Positions 55,686 through 63,647 of a stretch of 64,000 bases of DNA are shown here, piece by piece. Origin of the DNA: Collinsella aerofaciens (GTDB taxonomy: Bacteria > Actinomycetota > Coriobacteriia > Coriobacteriales > Coriobacteriaceae); the NCBI GenBank assembly GCA_008680965.1, contig NAKE01000001.1:186001-250000 (forward strand), given 5' to 3'. The position numbers and the translations under genes were made by a program. How positions within the stretch are numbered: position 1 is the first letter of the stretch; each line of letters opens with the position of its first letter. The notes under the pieces are model-generated. The model had not been told where the DNA came from and searched no databases. It worked only from the letters and a program-made list of their open reading frames with translations.

Positions 55686-56774
55686 CTACCTTTCCGTGCA
55701 GCTAATGCAGGGGTCGATGGTCAGGATAATCATGGGCACGTTGGCAAGGAGCACACCCTGCAGCGCATGTGTCAGACCCGCCAGGTTCTGCGACGTCGGC
55801 GTGCGCACGCGAAAACGGTCCAGGTTCTTGGTGCCGTTGCCGCGCACATAGTAGTACGCCTCGCCGCGCGGCTGCTCAATCACAACCTCGCCGCGCGCGC
55901 CGTCGGCCGGTGTGAGCTTGGTGCGCCCGCCGATACCGTCGTGCGGGATCTTGCCCACAAGCTCCTTGATGATGTCCATGGCCTGCGTGACCTCGGCACA
56001 ACGCACCTGGCAGCGGGCATAGCAGTCGCCGTCGGTAGCAACGATGGGCTCAAATGCTGCCAGGCCTGCATAGGCACCGTCGCCAAACATGCGCACGTCG
56101 TAATCCACGCCCGAGGCGCGACCGAACGGGCCGACCATCGACAGATTCAGCGCGTCCTTCTTGCTGATCACGCCCACGCCATGCAGGCGCTCGCCGCAGC
56201 TATTGTCGTCCAAAAACGTATGCACCAGGGCCTCGTAGTCGGGACGCATGGCATCGAGCGTCTGGACAATACCCGCCAGCTCGGAGTCCTCAATGTCGTG
56301 CTTAAGGCCGCCGATCTCGTTGATCGACAGAATCACGCGACCACCGCACGTGCTCTCGAAGATCTTGAGAATCTGCTCGCGCAGCGTCCACGAACGATAG
56401 AACAGCGCCTCGAAGCCAAAGGCATCGGCGAGCAGGCCCAGCCACAGCAGATGCGAGTGGATGCGCGAAAGCTCGTGCAAAATGGTGCGGATATACTGCG
56501 CGCGGCCGGGCACCTCGATGTCGAGCATGCGCTCGCAGGCGCTGGCATAGCCATAGCTGTGGCCCACGGCGCAGATGCCGCAGATGCGCTCGGCGATGTA
56601 GCCAAACTGGTGCATGTCGCGCTTTTCGGTGAGCTTCTCGAGTCCGCGGTGCACAAAGCCGATCTGCGGAATTGCCTCGATGACGCGGTCGTCCTCGATC
56701 ACCAGGTCCAGATGAAGCGGCTCGGGCAGTACTGGGTGCTGCGGGCCAAACGGAATAACGGAGCGATGTGCCAT
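55686..56774 (-). CDS. NiFe hydrogenase large subunit, group 4 (EchE/HycE-like)
   Basis: 362 residues. Nickel-binding cysteines Cys65/Cys68 in RICGICAVGHS and Cys356/Cys359 in DPCISCTER, so it is a true hydrogenase subunit and not a complex I NuoD, which lacks these. The chain ends right after the C-terminal motif (TER, stop), without the cleavable tail found in HycE, so no tail-removing protease step is needed, as in some Ech/Coo enzymes. It reduces protons to H2 or the reverse at the cytoplasmic face of the membrane complex. Confidence 0.93.
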   Translation of the reverse strand: MAHRSVIPFGPQHPVLPEPLHLDLVIEDDRVIEAIPQIGFVHRGLEKLTEKRDMHQFGYIAERICGICAVGHSYGYASACERMLDIEVPGRAQYIRTILHELSRIHSHLLWLGLLADAFGFEALFYRSWTLREQILKIFESTCGGRVILSINEIGGLKHDIEDSELAGIVQTLDAMRPDYEALVHTFLDDNSCGERLHGVGVISKKDALNLSMVGPFGRASGVDYDVRMFGDGAYAGLAAFEPIVATDGDCYARCQVRCAEVTQAMDIIKELVGKIPHDGIGGRTKLTPADGARGEVVIEQPRGEAYYYVRGNGTKNLDRFRVRTPTSQNLAGLTHALQGVLLANVPMIILTIDPCISCTER

Positions 56775-56779
56775 GGACC

Positions 56780-57499
56780 TTACGCCTCCTTTTTCTGCTT
56801 ATCGCGGGCGGCCTTGGCGGCAAGCGCCGCGCGGACCTTGGCCGCTTTCTCGGGATCCATGGCGGCGAGCTTTGCCTCCATCTCGGCGGCCTTGAGCGCG
56901 GCCTTCGCAGCAGCCTCATCGTGCTGAGCATCGGAGCCGGCAGCCGCAGCGGGCTGAGCGACGGCAGCACCCGCAGCATCGCCAGCGCCCACAGCGCCCT
57001 TCCCCGCGGCGGCCGCGGTAGCGGCAGCCTTCTCGGCCGCGGCCTTGCGCGCCTTGGCCTCGGCGGCCGCGCGGACTTTCATGGCCTTCTCGCGCGCAGT
57101 CTTCACCTCGGGCGTGATGACGCTCATGGGTTCGGCAGTCGAGACCTGGTAGAAAAAGCCCTTAAAGTCAATCTGCATGTCGGTAATGGCAAGACCAAAC
57201 AGGTCGTGGGCCTCGTTCTCAAACGGAAACACCGCCGGATAGTACGAGCTGATGGACGGAATCTCCTGGTACTGGTCGATACCCTCGACCACCAGGTTCT
57301 CGATCGCATAGTTTCCGTCCCGCGCGATCTGCTCTTGCGCGGCGCGGACGTTGATAAACGTATAGACCAGGCGATACGATCCGTCGTCCACACAGCGCTC
57401 GGCGTGCATCTGCACAAAGCGCGCGCCGACGCCCTTGAGCGCCTGGACATGCGACAGGAGCTCGTCGATCCCGACGGTAGTATAGATAGCCTTTTGCAT
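56780..57499 (-). CDS. Hydrogenase subunit, NuoC/EchD-like
   Basis: 239 residues. Residues 1-120 are the 30-kDa complex I subunit domain (SSYYPAVFPFENEAHDLFGL). From about 130 the chain is a long Ala/Lys/Glu-rich, helical low-complexity tail, unusual for EchD and rich in KAAAEKAAA-type repeats. In this operon the NuoC- and NuoD-type domains are separate genes, unlike the fused HycE. Start overlaps the small subunit stop (TAATG). Confidence 0.85.
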   Translation of the reverse strand: MQKAIYTTVGIDELLSHVQALKGVGARFVQMHAERCVDDGSYRLVYTFINVRAAQEQIARDGNYAIENLVVEGIDQYQEIPSISSYYPAVFPFENEAHDLFGLAITDMQIDFKGFFYQVSTAEPMSVITPEVKTAREKAMKVRAAAEAKARKAAAEKAAATAAAAGKGAVGAGDAAGAAVAQPAAAAGSDAQHDEAAAKAALKAAEMEAKLAAMDPEKAAKVRAALAAKAARDKQKKEA

Positions 57500-58128
57500 T
57501 ACTCGGCCTCCTTTGCAGCGGCGGGCGTCTCAGCGGGCGCGTCGCCAGCGGCGGGTGCGGCGGACCTGGTGGACACGTTGGCCTCGACGCCGTCACCGGC
57601 ACCATCAGTCCCGGCCCCCGCAGCCACAAACCCGTCCTCGCCCAGCTCAACGCCACCGTCCCAGGTCGCGGCGCCGCCCACGGTAAGCGGATCGCCGCCG
57701 GCGCGCATCACGGCCTCCTTCTGGTCCAGGATGCCGCACGCCTCCACGATGGCATCGATCACGGTCTCGGGGCGAATGGCGCACCCGGGCGCGTACACGT
57801 CCACGGGAATCGCGCGGTCCACGCCGCCGATCACGTTATAGGCATCGCGGAACACGCCGCCCGAACACGCACAGATACCGCAGGCCACCACGCACTTGGG
57901 CTCGAGCATCTGGTTGTAGATCTGGCGCACGACGGGCAGGTTCTGGGCATTGACCGACCCCGTCACCAAAAAGATGTCCGCATGCTTGGGGTTGCCGGTG
58001 TTGACCACGCCAAAGCGCTCCGCATCGAACAGCGGCGTGAGCGAGGCCAGCACCTCGATATCGCATCCGTTGCAGCTCGAGCCGTCGTAATGAATAACCC
58101 ACGGCGAGCGCGACATTTTATGATCCAT
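57499..58128 (-). CDS. NiFe hydrogenase small subunit, NuoB/EchC-like
   Basis: 209 residues. Ligands of the proximal 4Fe-4S cluster: SSCNGCDIE (Cys19, Cys22), ACGICACSGGVF, and PGCAIRPE. The family domain ends near 145; the last 60 residues are a low-complexity Gly/Ala/Glu tail like that of its neighbour. Transfers electrons from the ferredoxin subunit to the NiFe site. GGAGG precedes ATG 58128. Confidence 0.9.
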   Translation of the reverse strand: MDHKMSRSPWVIHYDGSSCNGCDIEVLASLTPLFDAERFGVVNTGNPKHADIFLVTGSVNAQNLPVVRQIYNQMLEPKCVVACGICACSGGVFRDAYNVIGGVDRAIPVDVYAPGCAIRPETVIDAIVEACGILDQKEAVMRAGGDPLTVGGAATWDGGVELGEDGFVAAGAGTDGAGDGVEANVSTRSAAPAAGDAPAETPAAAKEAE

Positions 58129-58140
58129 GGATGCCGCCTC

Positions 58141-61023
58141 CTAAATAAACACGTCGACGAGGATGGGCATAAGATTGAGCAGGCCAAACACCAGCGCCAC
58201 GCCCCATCCGAGCTTAAAGCAGCTGCGCCAGGTGCTGCGGGCAAAGGTGTTGTCGATCAGTACCTCGACAAAATACGTCGCGGCCATCACGACCAGGGCC
58301 ACGACCCAGCTCACCGGGTTGTCCCAGACAAAGAACATGCCCACCCACATCAAAAACAGCACGGTCTCGCACCAGTGCATAAGGGTCATCTTTGCCAGCG
58401 TGCCGCCGCTCATCTCGGTGGCGACGCCCTGAACGATCTCCTGATGCGCGTGATGCGAGTACGAAAGGTCAAACGGCGACTTGCGCAGCTTGATGGTGAG
58501 CACCGCGAGCAGCGCGAGGAAAATGGGCGCGCTGTACACGATGATGGGGGCCGACTGCCCCGTCACGGCGATGGAATCGAAGCTATCGGTGGCAAGGTAC
58601 AGGCCCACGCTCATCAGCAGAACGGCGGGCTCGTAACTCATAACCTGCAGCAGCTCGCGGTCGGCGCCAACCTGGGCAAACGGGCTTTGCGTCGAGGCGG
58701 ACGCCAACACCACAAAGATCGCGGCGAGCGTCACCATAAAGGCGCACAGCAGCGTGTTGGAGCCCGACACAAAGATGCCGCCGCCCACGACGGTAAAGAT
58801 GAGCGCGCACGCCATGTAGGTATCGTCCATGGTGTTTACGCTGGCAGGGGCCTTGCTCAGCAGCTTGGCAACGTCGTAGAACGGTTGCAGCAGGCGCGGG
58901 CCCACACGGCCCTGCATGCGAGCCGAAAGCTTACGGTCAACGCCGTCGATCAGGCCGCCCACAAGCGGCGCCAGCAGGGCAAACGCCACGGTGCCAATAA
59001 AGATGCCCACGACACCCGAACCTTCAAAATACTTGCCACGCAGCACCGAGGGCGCGCTCATGGCAAGCCGCTCGGGCCCAATCCACGCGCAACACAGCAG
59101 CGCAAACAAAATAATACTGCAGCACACGACGCTACCCGCGGGGCCAATACGCTTCTCGCCAAGGGCGTCCTCCGAGTACCAATTGCGCTTTTCGGCCTTT
59201 ACCTCGTGACCCATCGAGCCGCGGAAATGGCGATATTTGTCGGTTCCCACGCCCGAAAGGTACACGTTGACGTGCGGTTTGTTGCTCACGCGGAATGAAG
59301 TCAGCAGCACCACGGCGATAAACGCCACGATAACCACCATCAGATACATGGCGTCCTTGCCAATAACGTACGGCACGCGACCAAACACCATGGCCAGGTA
59401 AGGCGACACCAGACCGCTCGAGATGAGCGGGAAGGCCACGCAGCACAGAATCAGCAGCGCGGCGATGGTGTTGAGCGCCATCCATTCGGTCTTATGGACA
59501 TTGACCTCAACGTTTTGAGCCGTGGGGTCGACGCCCGAAAGCTTGGCAAGCCACTTGCCCCAGAAGTAAAACGTCGCAGCCGAGCCAAAGGCCAACACCA
59601 TGATCATGAGCACGTTGCCGGTCTGCGCGAACGCCACCAGGGCGCCCCACTTGGACACGAGCATGCCAAACGGCGCCACAAACATGCCCATGATGCCCAG
59701 CATCATCAGGCGCGTCAGGTGCGGCATGCGGCTGAACATACCGTCCATGTCCTCGATATTGCGGCTGCCGATATGATGCTCGGCCGTGCCCACGCACAGG
59801 AACAGCAGCGACTTTGCCACCGTGTGGAACAGGATCAGGAAGATGGCCGCCCATACGGCCTCGGGCGCGCCGACACCCAAACAGGCACTGATGAGGCCCA
59901 AGTTGGAAATGGTGGAGTACGCGAGCACGCGTTTGGCGTTGCTCTGCGAGATGGCCATGAGGGCGGCGAGCAAAAACGTGATAGCGCCCACGCTCGTGAC
60001 CATAAAGCCAGTCACGGGATAGATGGCATAGAGCGGGCTGAGCTTGACCATCAGAAACACGCCGGCTTTGACCATGGTTGACGAGTGCAGCAGGGCGCTC
60101 GTGGGCGTGGGGGCAACCATGGCACCCAGCAGCCAAGTGTGGAACGGCATCTGTGCGGCCTTGGTGAGTGCGGCGAGCGACAACAGGATGACCGGCATCA
60201 CCAGCAGCGCGGATTGCGCGGTTCCGGCGCCGGAAAGCTCGATCACACCCGAGATGGTCAGCGGCATACCGTTAACGTGCAGGTACATGAGGCCGGCCAA
60301 AAACGCGATACCGCCCAGCATGTTGAGGATGATCTGGGTGAAGGCGTTCTTGATGGCCTCGGGCGTGCGCGTATAGCCAATCATAAGGAACGAGCACACG
60401 GTGGTGATTTCCCAGCCGCAGAACAACCACTCAAGGTTGTCGCTCGTCACGATGACGAACATGGCCGAGAGGAACAGGAACATAAGCGCCAGGAACTGCG
60501 GGCGACGGTCGGGCGCGGTCTGCCCGCGCAGCGCGGCCTCGTGCTCGTCGTGGGCCTGGAAGTCCTTCATGTAGCCCAGGGCATACACGCAGATTAGGCT
60601 GCCGACAATGCCGACGGCGAGCACCATGATCACGCTCATGTAATCCAGGTAGAGCGGCGTCGCCGTGACGGCTTCGGCCGCGGGCAGCGTCATGGCTGCA
60701 AAGGCGAGCGAGCCCACCAGCTGGACTATGCCGAGCACCGTGGTGAGCACGTTCCTATATTTGTACGCGTTGTACAGGATGACGGCGCACAGAATGACAT
60801 CGATGGCGGAGCTGATGATCGAGAGCACATGCGAGGTGTCGGAGGCAACCTCAAAGCTCTGCGGGCCCGCGCCAAAAAACATGACGGCGACTACAACTGT
60901 CACCACCATAATGATGCCGGAACCTATGAGCCCCACCGCATCGCGGGCGCGGTCACCGTGCGCGAGCAGCATGCCCAGCGCCGGTACCAGCGGAAACAGG
61001 GTAAGGAAATACAGTAGCGTCAT
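58141..61023 (-). CDS. Fused membrane subunit: NuoL/EchA-like plus NuoH/EchB-like
   Basis: 960 residues in one uninterrupted frame. Residues 1-600 are an antiporter-like subunit (proton-channel motifs WEITTVCSFLMIGY, KAAQMPFHTWLLGAM, LLHSSTMVKAGVFL). After a cytoplasmic stretch (about 600-650) the remainder, from about 665, is a NuoH/HycD/EchB-type subunit (GVDRKLSARMQGRVGPRLLQ and SPFDLSYSHHAHQEIVQG). In Ech, Hyc and complex I these are separate proteins. The fusion carries both the proton path and the quinone-site-like coupling element. First gene of the operon; GGGGAG seven bases before the ATG. Confidence 0.9.
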   Translation of the reverse strand: MTLLYFLTLFPLVPALGMLLAHGDRARDAVGLIGSGIIMVVTVVVAVMFFGAGPQSFEVASDTSHVLSIISSAIDVILCAVILYNAYKYRNVLTTVLGIVQLVGSLAFAAMTLPAAEAVTATPLYLDYMSVIMVLAVGIVGSLICVYALGYMKDFQAHDEHEAALRGQTAPDRRPQFLALMFLFLSAMFVIVTSDNLEWLFCGWEITTVCSFLMIGYTRTPEAIKNAFTQIILNMLGGIAFLAGLMYLHVNGMPLTISGVIELSGAGTAQSALLVMPVILLSLAALTKAAQMPFHTWLLGAMVAPTPTSALLHSSTMVKAGVFLMVKLSPLYAIYPVTGFMVTSVGAITFLLAALMAISQSNAKRVLAYSTISNLGLISACLGVGAPEAVWAAIFLILFHTVAKSLLFLCVGTAEHHIGSRNIEDMDGMFSRMPHLTRLMMLGIMGMFVAPFGMLVSKWGALVAFAQTGNVLMIMVLAFGSAATFYFWGKWLAKLSGVDPTAQNVEVNVHKTEWMALNTIAALLILCCVAFPLISSGLVSPYLAMVFGRVPYVIGKDAMYLMVVIVAFIAVVLLTSFRVSNKPHVNVYLSGVGTDKYRHFRGSMGHEVKAEKRNWYSEDALGEKRIGPAGSVVCCSIILFALLCCAWIGPERLAMSAPSVLRGKYFEGSGVVGIFIGTVAFALLAPLVGGLIDGVDRKLSARMQGRVGPRLLQPFYDVAKLLSKAPASVNTMDDTYMACALIFTVVGGGIFVSGSNTLLCAFMVTLAAIFVVLASASTQSPFAQVGADRELLQVMSYEPAVLLMSVGLYLATDSFDSIAVTGQSAPIIVYSAPIFLALLAVLTIKLRKSPFDLSYSHHAHQEIVQGVATEMSGGTLAKMTLMHWCETVLFLMWVGMFFVWDNPVSWVVALVVMAATYFVEVLIDNTFARSTWRSCFKLGWGVALVFGLLNLMPILVDVFI

Positions 61024-61063
61024 ACCATCACTCCCCCATGCAAAAACGCTGCAATTGTTTAAC

Positions 61064-61069
61064 GTTATA
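61064..61069 (-). promoter_or_regulatory. Possible -10 of the hydrogenase operon
   Basis: TATAAC on the minus strand about 40 bases before the start codon, without a recognisable -35. Tentative. Confidence 0.3.
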
Positions 61070-61169
61070 GCTCAATTGAGGAGTAGCGGCGGCGGGTTTT
61101 CGGTCAACTGGGGAGTTTTAGGCGTACGGGGCAAGGAGTCTGTCCGCATTGGAGCAGAGGGGCGGCAAG

Positions 61170-61192
61170 AAAAATGCGCCCCTGTGGGCGCA
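61170..61192 (-). terminator. Terminator of the HTH gene
   Basis: TGCGCCC (61175-61181) pairs with GGGCGCA (61186-61192), followed on the minus strand by TTTTTC. It lies 12 bases after the stop codon. Confidence 0.82.
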
Positions 61193-61204
61193 CCATCCCG
61201 TTCG

Positions 61205-61600
61205 CTATTCCGCCTTTTTAACGCGCGGCTTGCGACCGCGCGGCTTATCGACCAGCGCGGACTCACCGCTCTCGCGATACTGGCGGCACCAGGCCTTAAC
61301 CGAAGACTCGCTGGGAATCCCGTGCTTGATCATGGCCTCGCGAACCGTCAGGCCGTTTTCCAGACGGTCCTTAACCACGGCGAGCTTTACGTCGTACGAA
61401 TAGGTGTGATGACGAGCGCCCGCATTGAGCACGGCGTCGGCACCGCCCACGGCATATGCGCGGGCCCACTGACGAGCCGTGGCCTGGGGAATGCCAAGCT
61501 TTGCAGCGAGGGCGCGGTGACCGACCCCCTCTTGGAGGATCTCGACGGCGCGCTGCCTAACCTCGGGCGCATGCGTGCGGGTCCTAGTTGCTTCCGACAT
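61205..61600 (-). CDS. Orphan IS3/IS150-type helix-turn-helix protein
   Basis: 131 residues from ATG 61600; a GTG at 61609 is also possible. Two HTH segments (about 15-55 REILQ-like with ALAAKLGIPQATARQWARAY, and 75-110 with SESSVKAWCRQYR) and a basic tail GRKPRVKKAE. This is the layout of the OrfA of IS3-family elements, but no DDE transposase frame or terminal repeats lie nearby. It is either an IS remnant or a domesticated regulator; it has its own good terminator. Confidence 0.7.
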   Translation of the reverse strand: MSEATRTRTHAPEVRQRAVEILQEGVGHRALAAKLGIPQATARQWARAYAVGGADAVLNAGARHHTYSYDVKLAVVKDRLENGLTVREAMIKHGIPSESSVKAWCRQYRESGESALVDKPRGRKPRVKKAE

Positions 61601-61890
61601 ACCTGCCACTTCTTAGCCTTAACCGTTAATCTGCTTTCTTACGTGCTTGTTAGATAGTAGCATTTTGCTGTTCCCGCGTAACAGTTAATTGAAAATCGCA
61701 ACGGCGGCATCTGGGTATTTGCCATTCATTTGCAACAGTTCTTTAGGTTTTATTTACGCAGCTAGTTGGCTCGCGGCTCATTGACGGTGTTTTACCAACC
61801 AGATTGGTATCTTTTTGTTTGGCTGGTATGGTTTGTGCAATTATTAACCCCTCGTCAGTCCGCACCTAACATGTCAGCTTTCCACTTGCT
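61601..61890. other. AT-rich intergenic region
   Basis: Nearly 300 AT-rich bases. TACCAA (61793-61798) pairs with TTGGTA (61104+ 700: 61804-61809) and is followed by TCTTTTTGTTT, a plus-strand terminator-like site with no plus-strand gene before it. No ORF supported. Confidence 0.35.
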
Positions 61891-61954
61891 TCCCAACTTT
61901 CCACTTAACTTTCCAGCTTTCCACCTTAAGTGGTAAGTTAAGTGGAAAGCTGGA
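61891..61954. repeat. ACTTTCCA hairpin repeat, 3' side of the AlbA-type gene
   Basis: TCCCAACTTTCCACTTAACT begins the left arm (61891-61914), pairing with 61932-61954 with few mismatches. Built of repeated ACTTTCCAGCTT/ACTTTCCACTTA units, so several foldings are possible. The same repeat and similar following bases (GACCGAAGCA) occur at 63471-63585. Confidence 0.75.
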
Positions 61955-61992
61955 AAGAAGTTGGGAGACCGAAGCATGGGCGACGGACAGCC

Positions 61993-63462
61993 CTACTTCG
62001 CGAGTCGATACCGTTGTCGCGGGCTGCGCGGAGGCTCCATCGCCTCAATCTTGCCCGCACCAATCAAGCCTTTTATGTGGTTGGAAACGGCGCTCCTGCT
62101 CAAACCCGAAGCGTCGGTGAGCTCCTTGGTCGAAGCCGAAGAATGTGTTGCCAGGTAATCCAAGATTGCCTCGTCCACATGCCCCACAGACGTCACCTGT
62201 TCCGCCCGCATTATCTTTCGCTTATCGAACGTCAACGAAAAAGAAACTGTCGAGTTCTTTGGTTCGGGCGGCAACATGTTTGCCCGCTCGAGCTGCTCAC
62301 CTATCTCCTGATAACCAGTGCCGCGATTTTCGACCACGTAGCCACCGTCTGGGTACGGCGTGGTCTCGAGGATATTTGAAAGGAACTGGTTTCTGGATGA
62401 CGAAACCCCAGAAACTCCCAGCGAATCGATCGTTACGTCGCCGTACAGCCCGCCGGGATTGAGAATCTCGACGCGGTCGATATACAGGTTGACCTGCACT
62501 TGTGAGCCGCGCGCGGCGGAAGAGTAGTCGCGGTGCATGAGCGCGTTCGCCACCGCCTCGCGCAGCGCCACGGGCGGATAATCGGGCACATCTTTCCGGA
62601 ACGCGCCCTCGATAACCGCTGCGTTTCGGGTGTTTCTCGCAACGGCGGCAAGCACGTCCTCAATCATGAAAGGGATCGGACCCAAAATGGTCTGAGAATC
62701 CACAAAACGCTTGTTATCACTTACTCGCTGCGTTTTTGTGGTCCCGGGGTACGCCGTAAAGGTCACATTGAGACGTGGGAAGAACTTTTGCGGAAACCGT
62801 CCCATCGCGACAATTGCAGCAAGCGTCGGCACGATTGCGTCGTCCACCCTTTTGGTCACATGCAGGTCAAGGAGAATCTCATCGTCGCTTCTGGTGCCCA
62901 AAAGCCTAGGGTGTAGCTCGCGCTGGCGTTTTATAAACCCTTGCAAAAGATCGGCGTCAAGGTCATCGAGCGTGGCACCTTCGACCGGCTCGTCGTCGTA
63001 TGTAGGCTGAACATGCCCCTCCATAAAGCGATCGATTTCGTAGGGAGTCATGCGCCGGTCGCCGTCGCCCGTACGGATAAAGGACGAATCGTACATTCCG
63101 CGTGCCGCAATATAGCAGGGTTTATCGCGTGGATGCATTTCTTTGATGCGCGCGCAAAGCACCAGCTTACCCTCGAAGGGGAGCACTTGGATATCCGGCC
63201 TCACAACGGGCGTCAGCTTTTCACATGCAGAAGAGAGGGCGTCTTGCATCTTGCGGGCATCAAAACCCTCGACGGGCATAAACCCGTTCTTTTCGGAAAT
63301 GCCGAGGATGATAAAGCCGCCCTGCGCGTTGGAAAATGCCGAAAGCGTCTCGACGATGCTTTTGGGGAGCGCGCCCTTGGCTTCTTTTACTTCGTACTGC
63401 TGGGTGTCGTTTCCTATTGTCCGCAGATGATGGATGACCTGCGCCAACCACTCCTCATTCAT
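61993..63462 (-). CDS. AlbA_2-domain ATP-binding protein with winged helix
   Basis: 489 residues from ATG 63462. Residues 10-130 form an AlbA_2/Schlafen-like domain (FSNAQGGFIILGISEKNG). The central part (about 250-400) is the ATP-binding C-terminal domain usual in this family (ALREAVANALMHRDYS is the N-box; NPGGLYGDVT follows). The end (420-489) is a winged helix (STKELTDASGLSRSAVSNHIK). Such proteins are annotated as putative DNA-binding ATPases or regulators; some occur in defence or mobile regions. The GGGAGG ribosome-binding site lies inside the hairpin repeat at 63471. Confidence 0.85.
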   Translation of the reverse strand: MNEEWLAQVIHHLRTIGNDTQQYEVKEAKGALPKSIVETLSAFSNAQGGFIILGISEKNGFMPVEGFDARKMQDALSSACEKLTPVVRPDIQVLPFEGKLVLCARIKEMHPRDKPCYIAARGMYDSSFIRTGDGDRRMTPYEIDRFMEGHVQPTYDDEPVEGATLDDLDADLLQGFIKRQRELHPRLLGTRSDDEILLDLHVTKRVDDAIVPTLAAIVAMGRFPQKFFPRLNVTFTAYPGTTKTQRVSDNKRFVDSQTILGPIPFMIEDVLAAVARNTRNAAVIEGAFRKDVPDYPPVALREAVANALMHRDYSSAARGSQVQVNLYIDRVEILNPGGLYGDVTIDSLGVSGVSSSRNQFLSNILETTPYPDGGYVVENRGTGYQEIGEQLERANMLPPEPKNSTVSFSLTFDKRKIMRAEQVTSVGHVDEAILDYLATHSSASTKELTDASGLSRSAVSNHIKGLIGAGKIEAMEPPRSPRQRYRLAK

Positions 63463-63470
63463 GCCGAACC

Positions 63471-63575
63471 TCCCAACTTTCCAACTTTCCACCTAACTTA
63501 CCAGCTTTCCACTTAACTTTCCAGCTTTCCACCTTAGGTGGTAAGTTAAGTGGAAAGTTGGAAAGACGGTTGGGA
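63471..63575. repeat. ACTTTCCA hairpin repeat, 5' side of the AlbA-type gene
   Basis: Left arm 63471-63503, right arm 63539-63575, pairing apart from a 3-4 base bulge and one mismatch. The middle is a further copy of the CTTTCCACTTAACTTTCCAG unit. Same orientation as the copy at 61891, so the gene lies between direct copies. The first bases of the left arm supply the gene's ribosome-binding site on the minus strand. Confidence 0.78.
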
Positions 63576-63606
63576 AGCTGAAGCAGCGGCAGTCCGAGCG
63601 AGCAGG

Positions 63607-63638
63607 AAAAGAGGCGGCAACTGGGTGGTTGCCGCCTC
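63607..63638 (-). terminator. Terminator of the partial gene
   Basis: GAGGCGGCAAC (63611-63621) pairs with GTTGCCGCCTC (63628-63638), followed on the minus strand by TTTTCC. Confidence 0.88.
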
Positions 63639-63647
63639 TTTGCGTGG

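Noticed and set aside
55686..61023. NADH:quinone oxidoreductase (complex I)
   Set aside because: The large subunit keeps all four Ni-binding cysteines and there is no NADH-binding module, so it is a hydrogenase.
61891..63575. CRISPR-like array from the repeated ACTTTCCA units
   Set aside because: Units are contiguous or nested without unique spacers of constant length and form hairpins; no cas genes are present.
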